Of a stretch of DNA of 64,000 nt, positions 54,713-63,710 are shown in pieces. The notes beneath the pieces were generated by a model. That model worked only from the letters and a program-made list of their open reading frames with translations. It did not search any database and was not told the DNA's origin. Numbering within the stretch: the stretch's first letter is position 1; each line of letters opens with the position of its first letter. The translations under genes were made by a program, and so were the position numbers. The stretch comes from Bifidobacterium scaligerum (GTDB taxonomy: Bacteria > Actinomycetota > Actinomycetes > Actinomycetales > Bifidobacteriaceae), in contig NZ_PGLQ01000002.1 of assembly GCF_002802865.1 (NCBI RefSeq), forward strand, positions 220,110 to 284,109. The letters run 5' to 3'.

Positions 54713-56104
54713 TCATCGAGGAATGAGTACGGTCAGGTCGAACCAACCGTCACGTTTGGCGATGGTCAGGGTGCCGCCGTATGTGCCGGCCGTGTGACGG
54801 ATGCTTTTGAGACCGAACCCGTGGAATCGCTTGTCCGCTTTGGTCGTGGAAGGCAGGTCACTGTCCGCACCGCCGGTCAAGCCATCGCCATCGGCTGGAC
54901 CGCCGGCCGCATCATCGGACTGCAGATAGTTCTCCACACGAATCAGCGTGAAGCCGTTCACATCCGAAACCGTCACGTGAATCAACCGGTGCGAGGCGTC
55001 CGTGATTCGTCGCTCATATTCGATGGCGTTGTCAAGCGCGTTGCCGAATATCGTGCAGATATCCATCTCACTGACCCGGTTCAGCAGCGAGCCGTCCGCC
55101 ACACAGGTCAATTCGATGCCGTCGCGCGCACATATCAAACCTTTGCCAGTCAGCATCGTGTCCAAAACCGCGTTTCCGGTTTTGAAGCGAGCCTCGTACT
55201 CCTTGATGCCATGTTCGATATCGTCGAGATATTCCTCACGTTTACCGGGGTCGGACTCACGTCGCAGCACGGCAATCTGATGCTTTAAATCGTGATACTT
55301 ATGATTGATGACGGCGATGCTTTCCTTGGACTGCTGGTACTGCGCATACTGCATCTGCAATACCGTTCGCATCGAGTCGAGTTCACGCCGGGCATGGTTC
55401 TCACACAGTTGGACATGGAAAGCGTAGAGGAAGGCCACGCCTCCGAGTCCGACCAAGGTACGGATGTTGAACACTTCGGTGCCGATGGTGCTGGTGAATG
55501 GTGTGGCGGTAGACACGTAGCTCAGATTGCTCAACGTAAACGTCGTAATGGCGATAATGGCTGTCACTGTGAGGTCCCGCCCACCCACATCCAGCGCCGC
55601 AGCGTTCTGTCCGCGTTCCAGCAGCACCACCACGGCGAACACCGCGCCATACATGACGATGAGGAACGGGAGTTCAACCCATGACGCACGCGCGGGCCAG
55701 CCATATCGTCCCGACAGATAGTAGTACAGCTGCCATTCGAGCGAAGCGGCGAACTCTGCGATCACGAACGCGCGCATCATCCAATACAGGCAGGTCGGTG
55801 CGGAGCAATCACAACACAGACGAATCGTCACCAGCATGATGGCCAACGCCACGGCCATTCCGGGCAGCCACAACGCCACCGGCACCATGCCGATACCGAT
55901 CTGCACCGCCACAAGCGCTGCCAACGAGCCGATCAGCACACCGATTTTTCGTACATCCGGCATGGTGCGCGTCACCAGGAGAATCAACGTCACGCAAGCC
56001 AGCCATTCGGCGAGCGCCGTATGCGTTTTCGGGATGTCCGGCACTGCGCCCACCGTATTGACGACATCGGCCGCTGCGATGATGCTGAGATCCACGCCGA
56101 TCAT
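54713..56104 (-). CDS. AgrC-like sensor histidine kinase
   Basis: Polytopic kinase of 463 aa: six or seven TMs in the first 230 residues, a coiled linker, the HPK10-type phosphoacceptor segment NHKYHDLKHQIAVL (His about 271), and an HATPase_c_5 domain (FGNALDNAIEYERRI, GFGLKSIRHTAGTYGG). This is the architecture of peptide-pheromone receptors such as AgrC. ATG overlaps the stop of the LytTR gene by 4 nt. No AgrD-like peptide gene or AgrB protease was found nearby, so the ligand may be unrelated to self-made peptides. Confidence 0.88.
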   Translation of the reverse strand: MIGVDLSIIAAADVVNTVGAVPDIPKTHTALAEWLACVTLILLVTRTMPDVRKIGVLIGSLAALVAVQIGIGMVPVALWLPGMAVALAIMLVTIRLCCDCSAPTCLYWMMRAFVIAEFAASLEWQLYYYLSGRYGWPARASWVELPFLIVMYGAVFAVVVLLERGQNAAALDVGGRDLTVTAIIAITTFTLSNLSYVSTATPFTSTIGTEVFNIRTLVGLGGVAFLYAFHVQLCENHARRELDSMRTVLQMQYAQYQQSKESIAVINHKYHDLKHQIAVLRRESDPGKREEYLDDIEHGIKEYEARFKTGNAVLDTMLTGKGLICARDGIELTCVADGSLLNRVSEMDICTIFGNALDNAIEYERRITDASHRLIHVTVSDVNGFTLIRVENYLQSDDAAGGPADGDGLTGGADSDLPSTTKADKRFHGFGLKSIRHTAGTYGGTLTIAKRDGWFDLTVLIPR

Positions 56105-56826
56105 TTGATCACGTTTCCCAAGTAGGCAGTAAGTGCGGTAAGCAGGTCACGCTGTTTGGCCCGGCTGACCGGAATGCGTGCTCCGCCGCCGATCACAGCG
56201 CTTCCGTCTTCCATGCCGCGCACATGCGCAAGATTCACCAGAATGCCTTTATTGCACCGGAAGAACGATTCGCCAGCGAGTTTGTCCTCGACTTCCTTCA
56301 TTGAAGAGGCGGTGGATTCGAATACTCCATCGGCCGTATGGTATGCCAGCCTGTGGCCGCTGCTCTCGATCCACAATATTCGGGAGATCGGCACGCGCAT
56401 GGTGCTGGATTTGGAGGTGATGACCAGATATCGCTCTTCCGCACGCGATCTGGTCTGCATGCGGGAGATGGCGCGCCCGAGCCGTTGCGTGAACGCGAAA
56501 TACGAAATGGGCTTCAGTACATAGTCCAGTGCGTCCACACGGTAACCCTGAATGGCGTATTGGGCCATATTGGTGATGAAGATGATGACCACCTGACCAT
56601 CCACTTCGCGGATACGTTCGGCGGCGGTCATGCCGTCCATGGACGCCATTTCGATGTCCATCAGAATGATGTCCCATTCGGCGCGATAGTTCTCCACGAT
56701 GTCTTCGCCGTCGGGGAACACCGTAATGTCGAATCGTTCGTGGATTTCCTCGCTGTAGCGGTCCAGATATTCGCGCAGAGTCTGTGCGTAAGCGGATTCG
56801 TCCTCCACAATCGCCACACGAATCAT
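56101..56826 (-). CDS. LytTR-family response regulator
   Basis: Response regulator of 241 aa. The receiver has VEDE, phospho-Asp in IILMDIEMASMDG (about 57) and DALDYVLKPISYFAF; the C-terminal LytTR domain shows ILWIESSGHRLAYHT, FFRCNKGILVNLAHV and PVSRAKQRDLL. AAGGAG lies 9 nt before ATG 56826; upstream in-frame sequence was discarded. It is the first gene of the pair with the AgrC-like kinase and, by position, the likely regulator of the downstream glycosidases. Confidence 0.92.
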   Translation of the reverse strand: MIRVAIVEDESAYAQTLREYLDRYSEEIHERFDITVFPDGEDIVENYRAEWDIILMDIEMASMDGMTAAERIREVDGQVVIIFITNMAQYAIQGYRVDALDYVLKPISYFAFTQRLGRAISRMQTRSRAEERYLVITSKSSTMRVPISRILWIESSGHRLAYHTADGVFESTASSMKEVEDKLAGESFFRCNKGILVNLAHVRGMEDGSAVIGGGARIPVSRAKQRDLLTALTAYLGNVIK

Positions 56827-56918
56827 ATGCCGCGTCTCCTTCGCCGCTGACCAACCATGTACCGTATCACTGTAATGCACGATGGCCGGCAGCGGCAGCA
56901 CAGACACTCAGCAGACGT

Positions 56919-58424
56919 TCAACGGCCGAGGATCGCCATAAGATGCTCGAATTCGGCAGTGGCTTCAGCACTGAACGGGTCCAGAAGGATGGCTTCGCGG
57001 CGTTCGGGGGCGGTTACGGTCAGGTGAGTCCAGTCGGCGGAGAACTGGGCACCTGAGGCCAGAGCGGCTTCCACGAACCGTCCGCGCAAGGCAGCACGGG
57101 TGTCCTGCGGCGCTTCATGCACCGCGCGTTCCACTTCGTCACGGGTCATCAACTGGTGTAGCTGTCCACGTGAAACCAGCGAATCATAGAGATGTCCGTT
57201 GGCCACGTCATGGTAGTCGAGCTCCAACTGTTCCAGCTGGATAGCGGTCACGTCCGGACGGCGGCGACGCAACGCCTCGAACACCCGACGTTTGGCGGCC
57301 CAGTCCACACGATCGGCAAGCGCCTCGTAATCATGCGCCTCCAAGGCCTGCAGCACACGGTCCCATTCCCCTAAAATTACAGCCGTCGGCGAATCTGTAG
57401 CGACATCTGTCGCATGCTTCATCATCGACGTACTGACGGCAAACGCGGCGTCCATCGCCTCACGATGATCAGCTACGAACAGGGCGACCGCATGGAAATA
57501 TCGACGTTGCAATGCGAGCGCGCTCACCGTTTCTCCCGAGGCGAGCGTCAACGCGGCATCCGGTGCATCCAAGAACCGGCTGACCGCACGGTTGGCGGAG
57601 GCCGGGTCGATAAACGCCCAATCCTCGAATCCGGACGGCTTACCGCGGCGGAACGCCTCTTCGATGACGCACAGCACGAGATGCGTCACCACAAGTTTCA
57701 TCCATGTGGCCCATTGCGAACGGTTGGAGTCGCCGATGATCACATGCAGACGACGGAACGCGTCGGGGTCGGCGTGTGGCTCGTCACGAGTGTTGACCAT
57801 CGGGCGCGAGCGTGTAGTGGCGGAGGAAATCGCTTCATCCAGGAAGTCAGCGCGCTGCGTGATCTGGAAACCATCCGGGGTTATGCGGCCTGCGCCCGTG
57901 TACAGCTGACGGGTGATCAGGAACGGCAACAGCTGGTGCTCCACGGCTTCCAACGGTACAAAGCGGCGCACCAGATAGTTTTCATGGCAGCCGAAAGCAT
58001 GGCCGGCCGAATCCACATTGTTCTTGAACACGTGAACAGTGGCATGCTCGCCGTATGTTTCGCGCAGTCTGGTCTGCGCCTTCAGGGCGAGCCCGCGCAT
58101 CACCCGCTCGCCGGCAAGATCCTGTGCCAATGCCTCATGCGGGGCGCGCGCCTCGGCAGTGGCGTATTCGGGATGGGAGCCGACGTCGAGATAGAGTCGG
58201 GATCCGTTGGTCAGATAGGTGTTGGTGGAGCGGGAGCGGGAGACGATGGGCTGGAACATGGTCATGGCCACCTGTCCGGCATCCACAGGCTTTTCAACTC
58301 CGGTCACTGCCACACCGTATTCGGTTTCCACGCCGAAAATACGGCAGAACCCGTCCATCTCAGCGGATGGCACGGGTTCTGTGGCGTGGAGGGTACGAGT
58401 ACCGCTATCACGCAGTTGAGGCAT
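56919..58424 (-). CDS. pafA: Pup-protein ligase
   Basis: Enzyme that joins the C-terminal Glu of Pup to lysines of target proteins with ATP, 501 aa. A short non-conserved start is followed by FGVETEYGVAVTG (metal/ATP site), THVF-like ATVHVFKNNVDSAGHAFGCHENYL, INTRDEPHADPDAFRRLHVI and GDSNRSQWATWMKLV, the carboxylate-amine-ligase core; it lacks the Dop loop, which distinguishes it from the paralogue at 59.5 kb. ATG 58424 overlaps the pup stop (TGATG), so Pup and its ligase are coupled. A GTG one codon earlier is less likely. Confidence 0.95.
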   Translation of the reverse strand: MPQLRDSGTRTLHATEPVPSAEMDGFCRIFGVETEYGVAVTGVEKPVDAGQVAMTMFQPIVSRSRSTNTYLTNGSRLYLDVGSHPEYATAEARAPHEALAQDLAGERVMRGLALKAQTRLRETYGEHATVHVFKNNVDSAGHAFGCHENYLVRRFVPLEAVEHQLLPFLITRQLYTGAGRITPDGFQITQRADFLDEAISSATTRSRPMVNTRDEPHADPDAFRRLHVIIGDSNRSQWATWMKLVVTHLVLCVIEEAFRRGKPSGFEDWAFIDPASANRAVSRFLDAPDAALTLASGETVSALALQRRYFHAVALFVADHREAMDAAFAVSTSMMKHATDVATDSPTAVILGEWDRVLQALEAHDYEALADRVDWAAKRRVFEALRRRRPDVTAIQLEQLELDYHDVANGHLYDSLVSRGQLHQLMTRDEVERAVHEAPQDTRAALRGRFVEAALASGAQFSADWTHLTVTAPERREAILLDPFSAEATAEFEHLMAILGR

Positions 58425-58627
58425 CACTCGCCGCCTTTTTGCACGAAGCTGTTGACGTATTCCTCGGCATTGGTTTCCAGAGTGGACTCAATATCGTTCA
58501 GGATGTCGTCCAATACGTCGGACTGATCCTGAGACTGGTCCGCACTTTGGGGAGCGGATTGGGCGAGCACGTCGTCTTCGTGGGTTTCCTGTGTCTGGGA
58601 TTGGGGCTGTTCGAATTGCTGTGGCAT
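58424..58627 (-). CDS. pup: Prokaryotic ubiquitin-like protein Pup (ends in GGE)
   Basis: Disordered protein modifier of 67 aa. The N-terminal half is Gln/Ser/Asp-rich; the conserved C-terminal half contains [20 protein letters not shown] and ends FVQKGGE. The last residue is Glu, not Gln, so no deamidation is needed before ligation. It lies between the IMPase-like gene (42 bp) and pafA (overlap). Confidence 0.96.
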   Translation of the reverse strand: MPQQFEQPQSQTQETHEDDVLAQSAPQSADQSQDQSDVLDDILNDIESTLETNAEEYVNSFVQKGGE

Positions 58628-58669
58628 GAAGGTCTTCTCGATGTTTTATTGGTAAAGGCTCAGTAGGGA

Positions 58670-59530
58670 CTATTTCAGATACTGCTTGAGTTCACGACCG
58701 ATCAGGCCATTGGTGGCCACCACGTCATTGTCATGACGCCAGTGGATGCGTTCACCGTCCCACCGGCTGAGCGTACCTTGCGCTTCCCATACCACCACGG
58801 TGCCGGCCGCGATGGCGGGAATGTCCCACACGTGCAGCATCGGCTCGAAATAGGCGTCGTACGTACCGTCCGCCACCTTGCACAGATCAAGGGAAGCCGG
58901 CCCCACACGCTTGATATCGGCCGGGCGTCCTGCCAGCGACGAGGCTACTTCCAATGCGCGGCGGGATTCGTCGGGAATGAAGGACATGCCGTAGCTCAAC
59001 ACGGAGCCATCCAGCGACGAGGTCATCGAAGGAACAACCTTGTCTCGCTTCTCACCCACCGTAGTCTTGTGGATACGTACGGCACCTGCGCCCTTGGCCG
59101 CCAGATACGTGAGGCCCAGAGCCGGGGCATGCACCACGCCGATAATGGGTTTGGGCTCGTTGTTCTCATCGAATTCGAACAATGCAGCGGTCAGCGTCCA
59201 TTCGCTCATGCGACGCAGGTAATTGATCACACCGTCGATTTTGCCGATGTACCAGTAACGCTGGCCGGGGCGGCTGGAGGCCGGGCGAGTGGTCCAGAAG
59301 CCATCGAAATGAGCGATGTCCGCAAGACGGGTACTCATGAAGCGCAGGATCTTGCCGTCAACCTCAAGTTTGGTGCGGGAATCCGCGACCTTGACGTCAC
59401 TCGGCTGCGCAATGCTACGCGGATTGAGCTGGGCCTGCAAGGCATGCTGGCCAGCTTCCTCAAGTAGGCCGGCGACTTTGAGCGCCAGGCCTCGCAGATA
59501 CTGTGGAGTCTCTTCGCGTGTTTCTTCCAT
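58670..59530 (-). CDS. Inositol-monophosphatase-family protein, probably catalytically impaired
   Basis: Protein of 286 aa with the IMPase fold: RVGPASLDLCKVADGTYDAYFEP and VWDIPAIAAG (about 234-243) are typical and keep the C-terminal metal Asp. The central metal motif, normally D-P-x-D-G-T, reads GKIDGV (about 96-101): its first Asp is Gly and its Thr is Val. The usual Glu-Glu about 20 residues earlier is absent (FWTTRPASS). Two of the metal ligands are thus missing, suggesting a pseudo-enzyme or a changed activity. It lies 17 bp after dop and 42 bp before pup, inside the pupylation operon, so a role there is possible. Confidence 0.82.
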   Translation of the reverse strand: MEETREETPQYLRGLALKVAGLLEEAGQHALQAQLNPRSIAQPSDVKVADSRTKLEVDGKILRFMSTRLADIAHFDGFWTTRPASSRPGQRYWYIGKIDGVINYLRRMSEWTLTAALFEFDENNEPKPIIGVVHAPALGLTYLAAKGAGAVRIHKTTVGEKRDKVVPSMTSSLDGSVLSYGMSFIPDESRRALEVASSLAGRPADIKRVGPASLDLCKVADGTYDAYFEPMLHVWDIPAIAAGTVVVWEAQGTLSRWDGERIHWRHDNDVVATNGLIGRELKQYLK

Positions 59531-59547
59531 AATCCCTCAGTGTATCT

Positions 59548-61275
59548 TTACCGGCTGCCGTACGCCAATGCTTTGAGCAGGTCGATGGCGTGTTCGGCAG
59601 ATTCCATCGGCTTCGCACAGTGCGCTTTGTCGAAGGCGAGTGGATTGGAGATGTCCAATGAGAACAGTCGGCGGTCAGGAGCTGCCATGTGCCCGGCATT
59701 GCCGTAGAACTCCTCGGAATCGTCGTCGTTCATGGTTTCGGGCTCGCGGGCGGTGAGTCTGGACCAGCTTACGGCGGCCACTTCCGAGCCGAATCGACGC
59801 ACCAGCATGGCTCGCAGCCATGCACGGGTGTTTTCGGGAGGTTCGGCGGCGGCAAACGTCACCTCGGCGGATGTGTTCACCCGTTCGGTGCGGGGCACAA
59901 GCTTGGTAAAAACGCTGTCTTCGGGGTCAAGAGCGGCCCACTTGAGGTCGATGACCTGTAGACGTGGGTCCGCCCATCCGTAGGCGGCATCGGCGGTTCC
60001 CGAACGGACGTCGGATACGACAGACACGTCATCATCCGCGCCAGCAATATCACGGCCGACGTTCGCCCCCTTGACGATCTTCCTACGCAGCTTTTCCAGC
60101 AGTTGCCATTTCAGCAGCCATTCCACGCGGCTTGCCTCGCCGGTCATGTTCAGTCGCTCATCATCAGACGCATGGCGTATGGCGGCCACGTCGGCAAGGG
60201 CCTGTCCCCACATCGCCATTACGGAGGTGGTGGGCTTGTCCGGCCATTGAGGTTCGCCGGCGGTATCAGTACCGTTCACGAGCGCCGCCACCTGATATAC
60301 GGCCTGCCGCAGTTTGAGCTGAATCAGCCAAGCCGTGGTTTCGCCGCCCGATGCCAGAGGCAAGACGGCATTGAGACCCAAATCATGGGAGACGGTATGC
60401 ATAGCCTCGACCGGATCGGCCAGTTCCAATCCATCCAGGAAAGCGGATACGTCAAAACCGGCTTCATCGGCATGCTCCAGCAGCCACAGGAGCATGCTGG
60501 TGGTGCCCAGTTTCAGAACTTGAGGCACATCCATGCGATTGGCGTCGCCCACGATCACATGCAGGCGGCGACAATCATCCGTCGAGTGCGACTCGTCGCG
60601 CGTATTGATAATCGGACGCTCGAATGTGGTCTGCAGACCGACGCGCGCATGAATGTAATCGGCTCGTTGGCTCAGCTGATAGCCGGCCGTTTCGCTGCGT
60701 TCCCCCAGTCCCACACGCCCCGACCCGGCATAGATCTGTCGGGTGACGAAGTGCAGGGTCATCAGACGGCTGACCTGATCGAACGGCACGGCGCGATTCA
60801 TCATGTAGTTCTCATGCGTACCCCAGCTTGCGCCTTTGCCATCCACATTGTTGCGGTGCAGTTCAATCGGCTGGCCGGTATCGGCCCTGGCCCGCTCACA
60901 CGCCTGCTGCATCAGCAGATTGCCGGCATGATCGTACTTCACCGCTTCAAACGGGTCCGTGGTCTCCGGTGCCGAATATTCCGGATGTGCGTGGTCGACA
61001 TAGACGCGTCCGCCGTTGGGAGCTATTACGTTGGTGATGTTGAGCTGCGGCGCGTCGGTGAGCATGTCCGGACGCGCGTTGGCCCGTTCCAGACGCATGC
61101 CGCGCGCATCGTTGACCGGATCCTCCTGCCGGTAGTCCCATCGGATATTGCGGCTGTGCTTGTCTGCCGCCGCACTGACCACGTCGAAGGACAATTGCAC
61201 CGGATTATACCGACCGGCACCCTTCACCGACACCGCGTATTCGGTTTCGGTGCCCATCACCCTCCGTACGGTCAT
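59548..61275 (-). CDS. dop: Pup deamidase/depupylase
   Basis: Paralogue of PafA, 575 aa, that removes Pup from proteins (and deamidates Pup-Gln where needed). It starts MTVRRVMGTETEYAVSVKGAG; the Dop loop and N-terminal extension (about 20-75) precede NGGRVYVDHAHPEYSAPET; later come LHRNNVDGKGASWGTHENYM, INTRDESHSTDDCRRLHVI and GDANRMDVPQVLKLG. AAGGAG lies 6-7 nt before ATG 61275. It lies 43 bp after mpa. Since Pup here already ends in Glu, depupylation should be its main job. Confidence 0.94.
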   Translation of the reverse strand: MTVRRVMGTETEYAVSVKGAGRYNPVQLSFDVVSAAADKHSRNIRWDYRQEDPVNDARGMRLERANARPDMLTDAPQLNITNVIAPNGGRVYVDHAHPEYSAPETTDPFEAVKYDHAGNLLMQQACERARADTGQPIELHRNNVDGKGASWGTHENYMMNRAVPFDQVSRLMTLHFVTRQIYAGSGRVGLGERSETAGYQLSQRADYIHARVGLQTTFERPIINTRDESHSTDDCRRLHVIVGDANRMDVPQVLKLGTTSMLLWLLEHADEAGFDVSAFLDGLELADPVEAMHTVSHDLGLNAVLPLASGGETTAWLIQLKLRQAVYQVAALVNGTDTAGEPQWPDKPTTSVMAMWGQALADVAAIRHASDDERLNMTGEASRVEWLLKWQLLEKLRRKIVKGANVGRDIAGADDDVSVVSDVRSGTADAAYGWADPRLQVIDLKWAALDPEDSVFTKLVPRTERVNTSAEVTFAAAEPPENTRAWLRAMLVRRFGSEVAAVSWSRLTAREPETMNDDDSEEFYGNAGHMAAPDRRLFSLDISNPLAFDKAHCAKPMESAEHAIDLLKALAYGSR

Positions 61276-61318
61276 GCCATGCTCCTTGCCTGTTCGTCGT
61301 TCAACTTGCCGTCTGATG

Positions 61319-62887
61319 CTACTGTCTGCATGCACGGATGCGACGTATCGGATCCATACCGTTGATCAGCGCCCACTGTACAGGGTCCACATCCACCATC
61401 GAATCACTGGACTCGCGATATTCGTCCTCCACCGCGGCGGCGAGCAATGGCACGGTGATGGCCACGGCTTCGCCCGATTCGATGGACTGCTTGACGGCGC
61501 GGGTTTTGGCGCGGTCCACCACGTTCTTGAGCATGGCACCGGAAACCACGTCCTTCAGATACAAAGCGGACCATTGGCCGTCCTCACCCTGCACATCACA
61601 GAGATGACGCCGTTCGGTGGCCTCGTATATGTCCTGCACCAGCACCTCGGACAGGGCATGGGCGTCCACTCCGGCTTCCAGCGGCAGATCATCGGTCAGG
61701 TAATGGTTCACGATGGCCACGGCTTGGGCGCGAGAGGGCCGCCCCACACGGATTTTGACATCCAATCGTCCCGGCCTCAGTACCGCGGGGTCGATCATGT
61801 CCACACGGTTGGAGGCACCGATCACCATCACATTGTCCAAAGTTTCCACGCCGTCGAGTTCGGAGAGGAACTGCGGCACGATGGTAGTCTCCACATCCGA
61901 GGAGACACCGGAACCGCGGGTTCTCAGCAGCGAATCCATCTCGTCGATGAACACCACCACCGGTTTGCCTTCAGCGGCACGTTCGCGAGCCCGCTGGAAG
62001 ATGAGTCGGATGAGTCGTTCGGATTCGCCCACATACTTATTCAGCAGTTCCGGACCTTTGACGGAAAGGAACACGCCTTTGACCATGCGTTCGGCATCGC
62101 TGACGATTCCGTCACCGTCCACATCGTATCCACCTTCGCATAGGGCGTTCGCCACGGCCTTGGCGATCATCGTTTTGCCGTTGCCGGGAGGTCCGTACAG
62201 CAGTACACCTTTCGGAGGCTTCAAGTCGTAACGCTCGAACAACGCACGATGTTGGAATGGCAGCTGCACAGCGTCACGTATGCGGCCGATCTCCTCATCC
62301 AAGCCGCCGATGTCACGGAAGGTAACGTCCGGCGTCTCTTCAAGTACCAGATCACGATCGCCTTCTGCCGGCAACAGTTCGATGGCCATCCTTACGGACG
62401 GGTCCACAATCACCCGGTCACCTTGATTGACGCTTTGATGTGCAAGCGCAGTAGCTCGTCGAACAAGTACAGGATTGCCGGATGCGTCAGCGACGATGAT
62501 ACGACCGTCGTCAAGTGGCTGGCGAACGGTGCGAATCTGACCGACGGTGTCCGCGTCCCGCTGTTCCACCAATACCAGCTTCTCGTTGAGCATCACCGTG
62601 GCGCCGGCAACCAATCGCGCGGCATTCACATTAGCCGCCACAGGTACCACCATGCGCCGGCTACCGGAGATGACCTCCGCCGAAGCATGCTGGATGCCAT
62701 CGTCGTCGGTCCGCGTGGAGTCCACCTTGATCATGGTTGCGAAGGTGAGCGGCGGCTGCGCCAACTGGGCAAGCTGCGACTTGGCTTTGGTGAGTTCCTT
62801 GCCGGCTCGGGTGAGCGCTTCGGCGAGCGCATGGTTCTTGGCCATGAGCCGATCATTGAGTTCGGCGAGATCTTCGGTTGCGGTCAT
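61319..62887 (-). CDS. mpa: AAA+ ATPase of the Pup pathway (Mpa/ARC)
   Basis: Hexameric ring ATPase of 522 aa that recognises pupylated proteins. N-terminal coiled coil (LAELNDRLMAKNHALAEALTRAGKELTKA), two OB folds, then AAA domain with Walker A GPPGNGKT, Walker B VVFIDEMDS and second-region GASNRVDMIDPAVLRPGR. The C-terminus is MDPIRRIRACRQ and lacks the Gln-Tyr-Leu-type ending that docks onto the 20S proteasome. AAGGA lies 4 nt before ATG 62887; an upstream in-frame Met at 62956 would overlap dedA. It heads the operon mpa-dop-IMPase-like-pup-pafA. Confidence 0.94.
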   Translation of the reverse strand: MTATEDLAELNDRLMAKNHALAEALTRAGKELTKAKSQLAQLAQPPLTFATMIKVDSTRTDDDGIQHASAEVISGSRRMVVPVAANVNAARLVAGATVMLNEKLVLVEQRDADTVGQIRTVRQPLDDGRIIVADASGNPVLVRRATALAHQSVNQGDRVIVDPSVRMAIELLPAEGDRDLVLEETPDVTFRDIGGLDEEIGRIRDAVQLPFQHRALFERYDLKPPKGVLLYGPPGNGKTMIAKAVANALCEGGYDVDGDGIVSDAERMVKGVFLSVKGPELLNKYVGESERLIRLIFQRARERAAEGKPVVVFIDEMDSLLRTRGSGVSSDVETTIVPQFLSELDGVETLDNVMVIGASNRVDMIDPAVLRPGRLDVKIRVGRPSRAQAVAIVNHYLTDDLPLEAGVDAHALSEVLVQDIYEATERRHLCDVQGEDGQWSALYLKDVVSGAMLKNVVDRAKTRAVKQSIESGEAVAITVPLLAAAVEDEYRESSDSMVDVDPVQWALINGMDPIRRIRACRQ

Positions 62888-62952
62888 GTATTCCTTCTTG
62901 GCGCTTGAGGCCGAGCGTATCGGCGTGGGCTGCGCCGACGATCGAATCCCAT

Positions 62953-63672
62953 TCACTCGGACTCGTGAGCCGACTTCCTGCTACGCAACAGCGTACGCAC
63001 TTTGCGTGCGATGAGCCAGACGATGATCACAATCACCGCGCCAATGACCACATCCTCGAACACGCCGAGCGCTCCTTGGATGGAGCACCACTGGTCGCCG
63101 AGCAGATAACCGGCGGAAACCAGAATGGTGTTCCATACAGCCGAGCCGAGCAGGGTCCATCCGGTGAAATGCAGGAAATTCATACGATTGAAGCCGGCCG
63201 GAATGGAGATCAATGAACGGACCACTGGAATCACACGACCGATCAGCACCGACCATGTGCCGTACTTGGTGAACCAGTCGTTGGCTTTGCCTACGTCCTT
63301 ACGGCTGACGCCGGGAATCTTATCCGCCGCACGGTTGATGCGATGCAGCCCCACCCAACGGGAGATGCCGTACAGCATCCATGCGCCCAGCACCGATCCC
63401 ACGGTGGCCCAGATAATGGCGGCCGGTAGGCTTAACGTGCCTCGTGCCGCGGTGAATCCGGCCAGTGGCAGGATCACCTCCGAGGGAATGGGCGGGAATA
63501 CGGATTCCAATGCGATGGCAAGCGCCACACCGATTCCCCCGACGGTTTCCATCAGGGTGATCAGCCAATCGGTGATGGTACCGATCAGTCCACCTTCGGA
63601 TGTGGTGCATATCGGTGCCTCAGCGGCAAGTACGCCATGGGACACGGCAATGACAGCAGCAGAAAAACTCAT
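62953..63672 (-). CDS. DedA-family membrane protein
   Basis: Integral membrane protein of 239 aa of the DedA/SNARE-associated family, implicated in lipid flipping and membrane homeostasis. Landmarks: ESVFPPIPSEVILPLAGFTAARG, then GRVIPVVRSLISIPAGFNRMNF with the conserved Arg and Gly-Phe, and five or so TMs. ATG 63672 is used; ATG 63681 is three codons earlier and also possible. It is divergent from serB and ends 65 bp before the mpa start. Confidence 0.9.
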   Translation of the reverse strand: MSFSAAVIAVSHGVLAAEAPICTTSEGGLIGTITDWLITLMETVGGIGVALAIALESVFPPIPSEVILPLAGFTAARGTLSLPAAIIWATVGSVLGAWMLYGISRWVGLHRINRAADKIPGVSRKDVGKANDWFTKYGTWSVLIGRVIPVVRSLISIPAGFNRMNFLHFTGWTLLGSAVWNTILVSAGYLLGDQWCSIQGALGVFEDVVIGAVIVIIVWLIARKVRTLLRSRKSAHESE

Positions 63673-63710
63673 AGGGGGCATTGTCCCAAGGTTTTTCGAG
63701 AATCGAAGGC

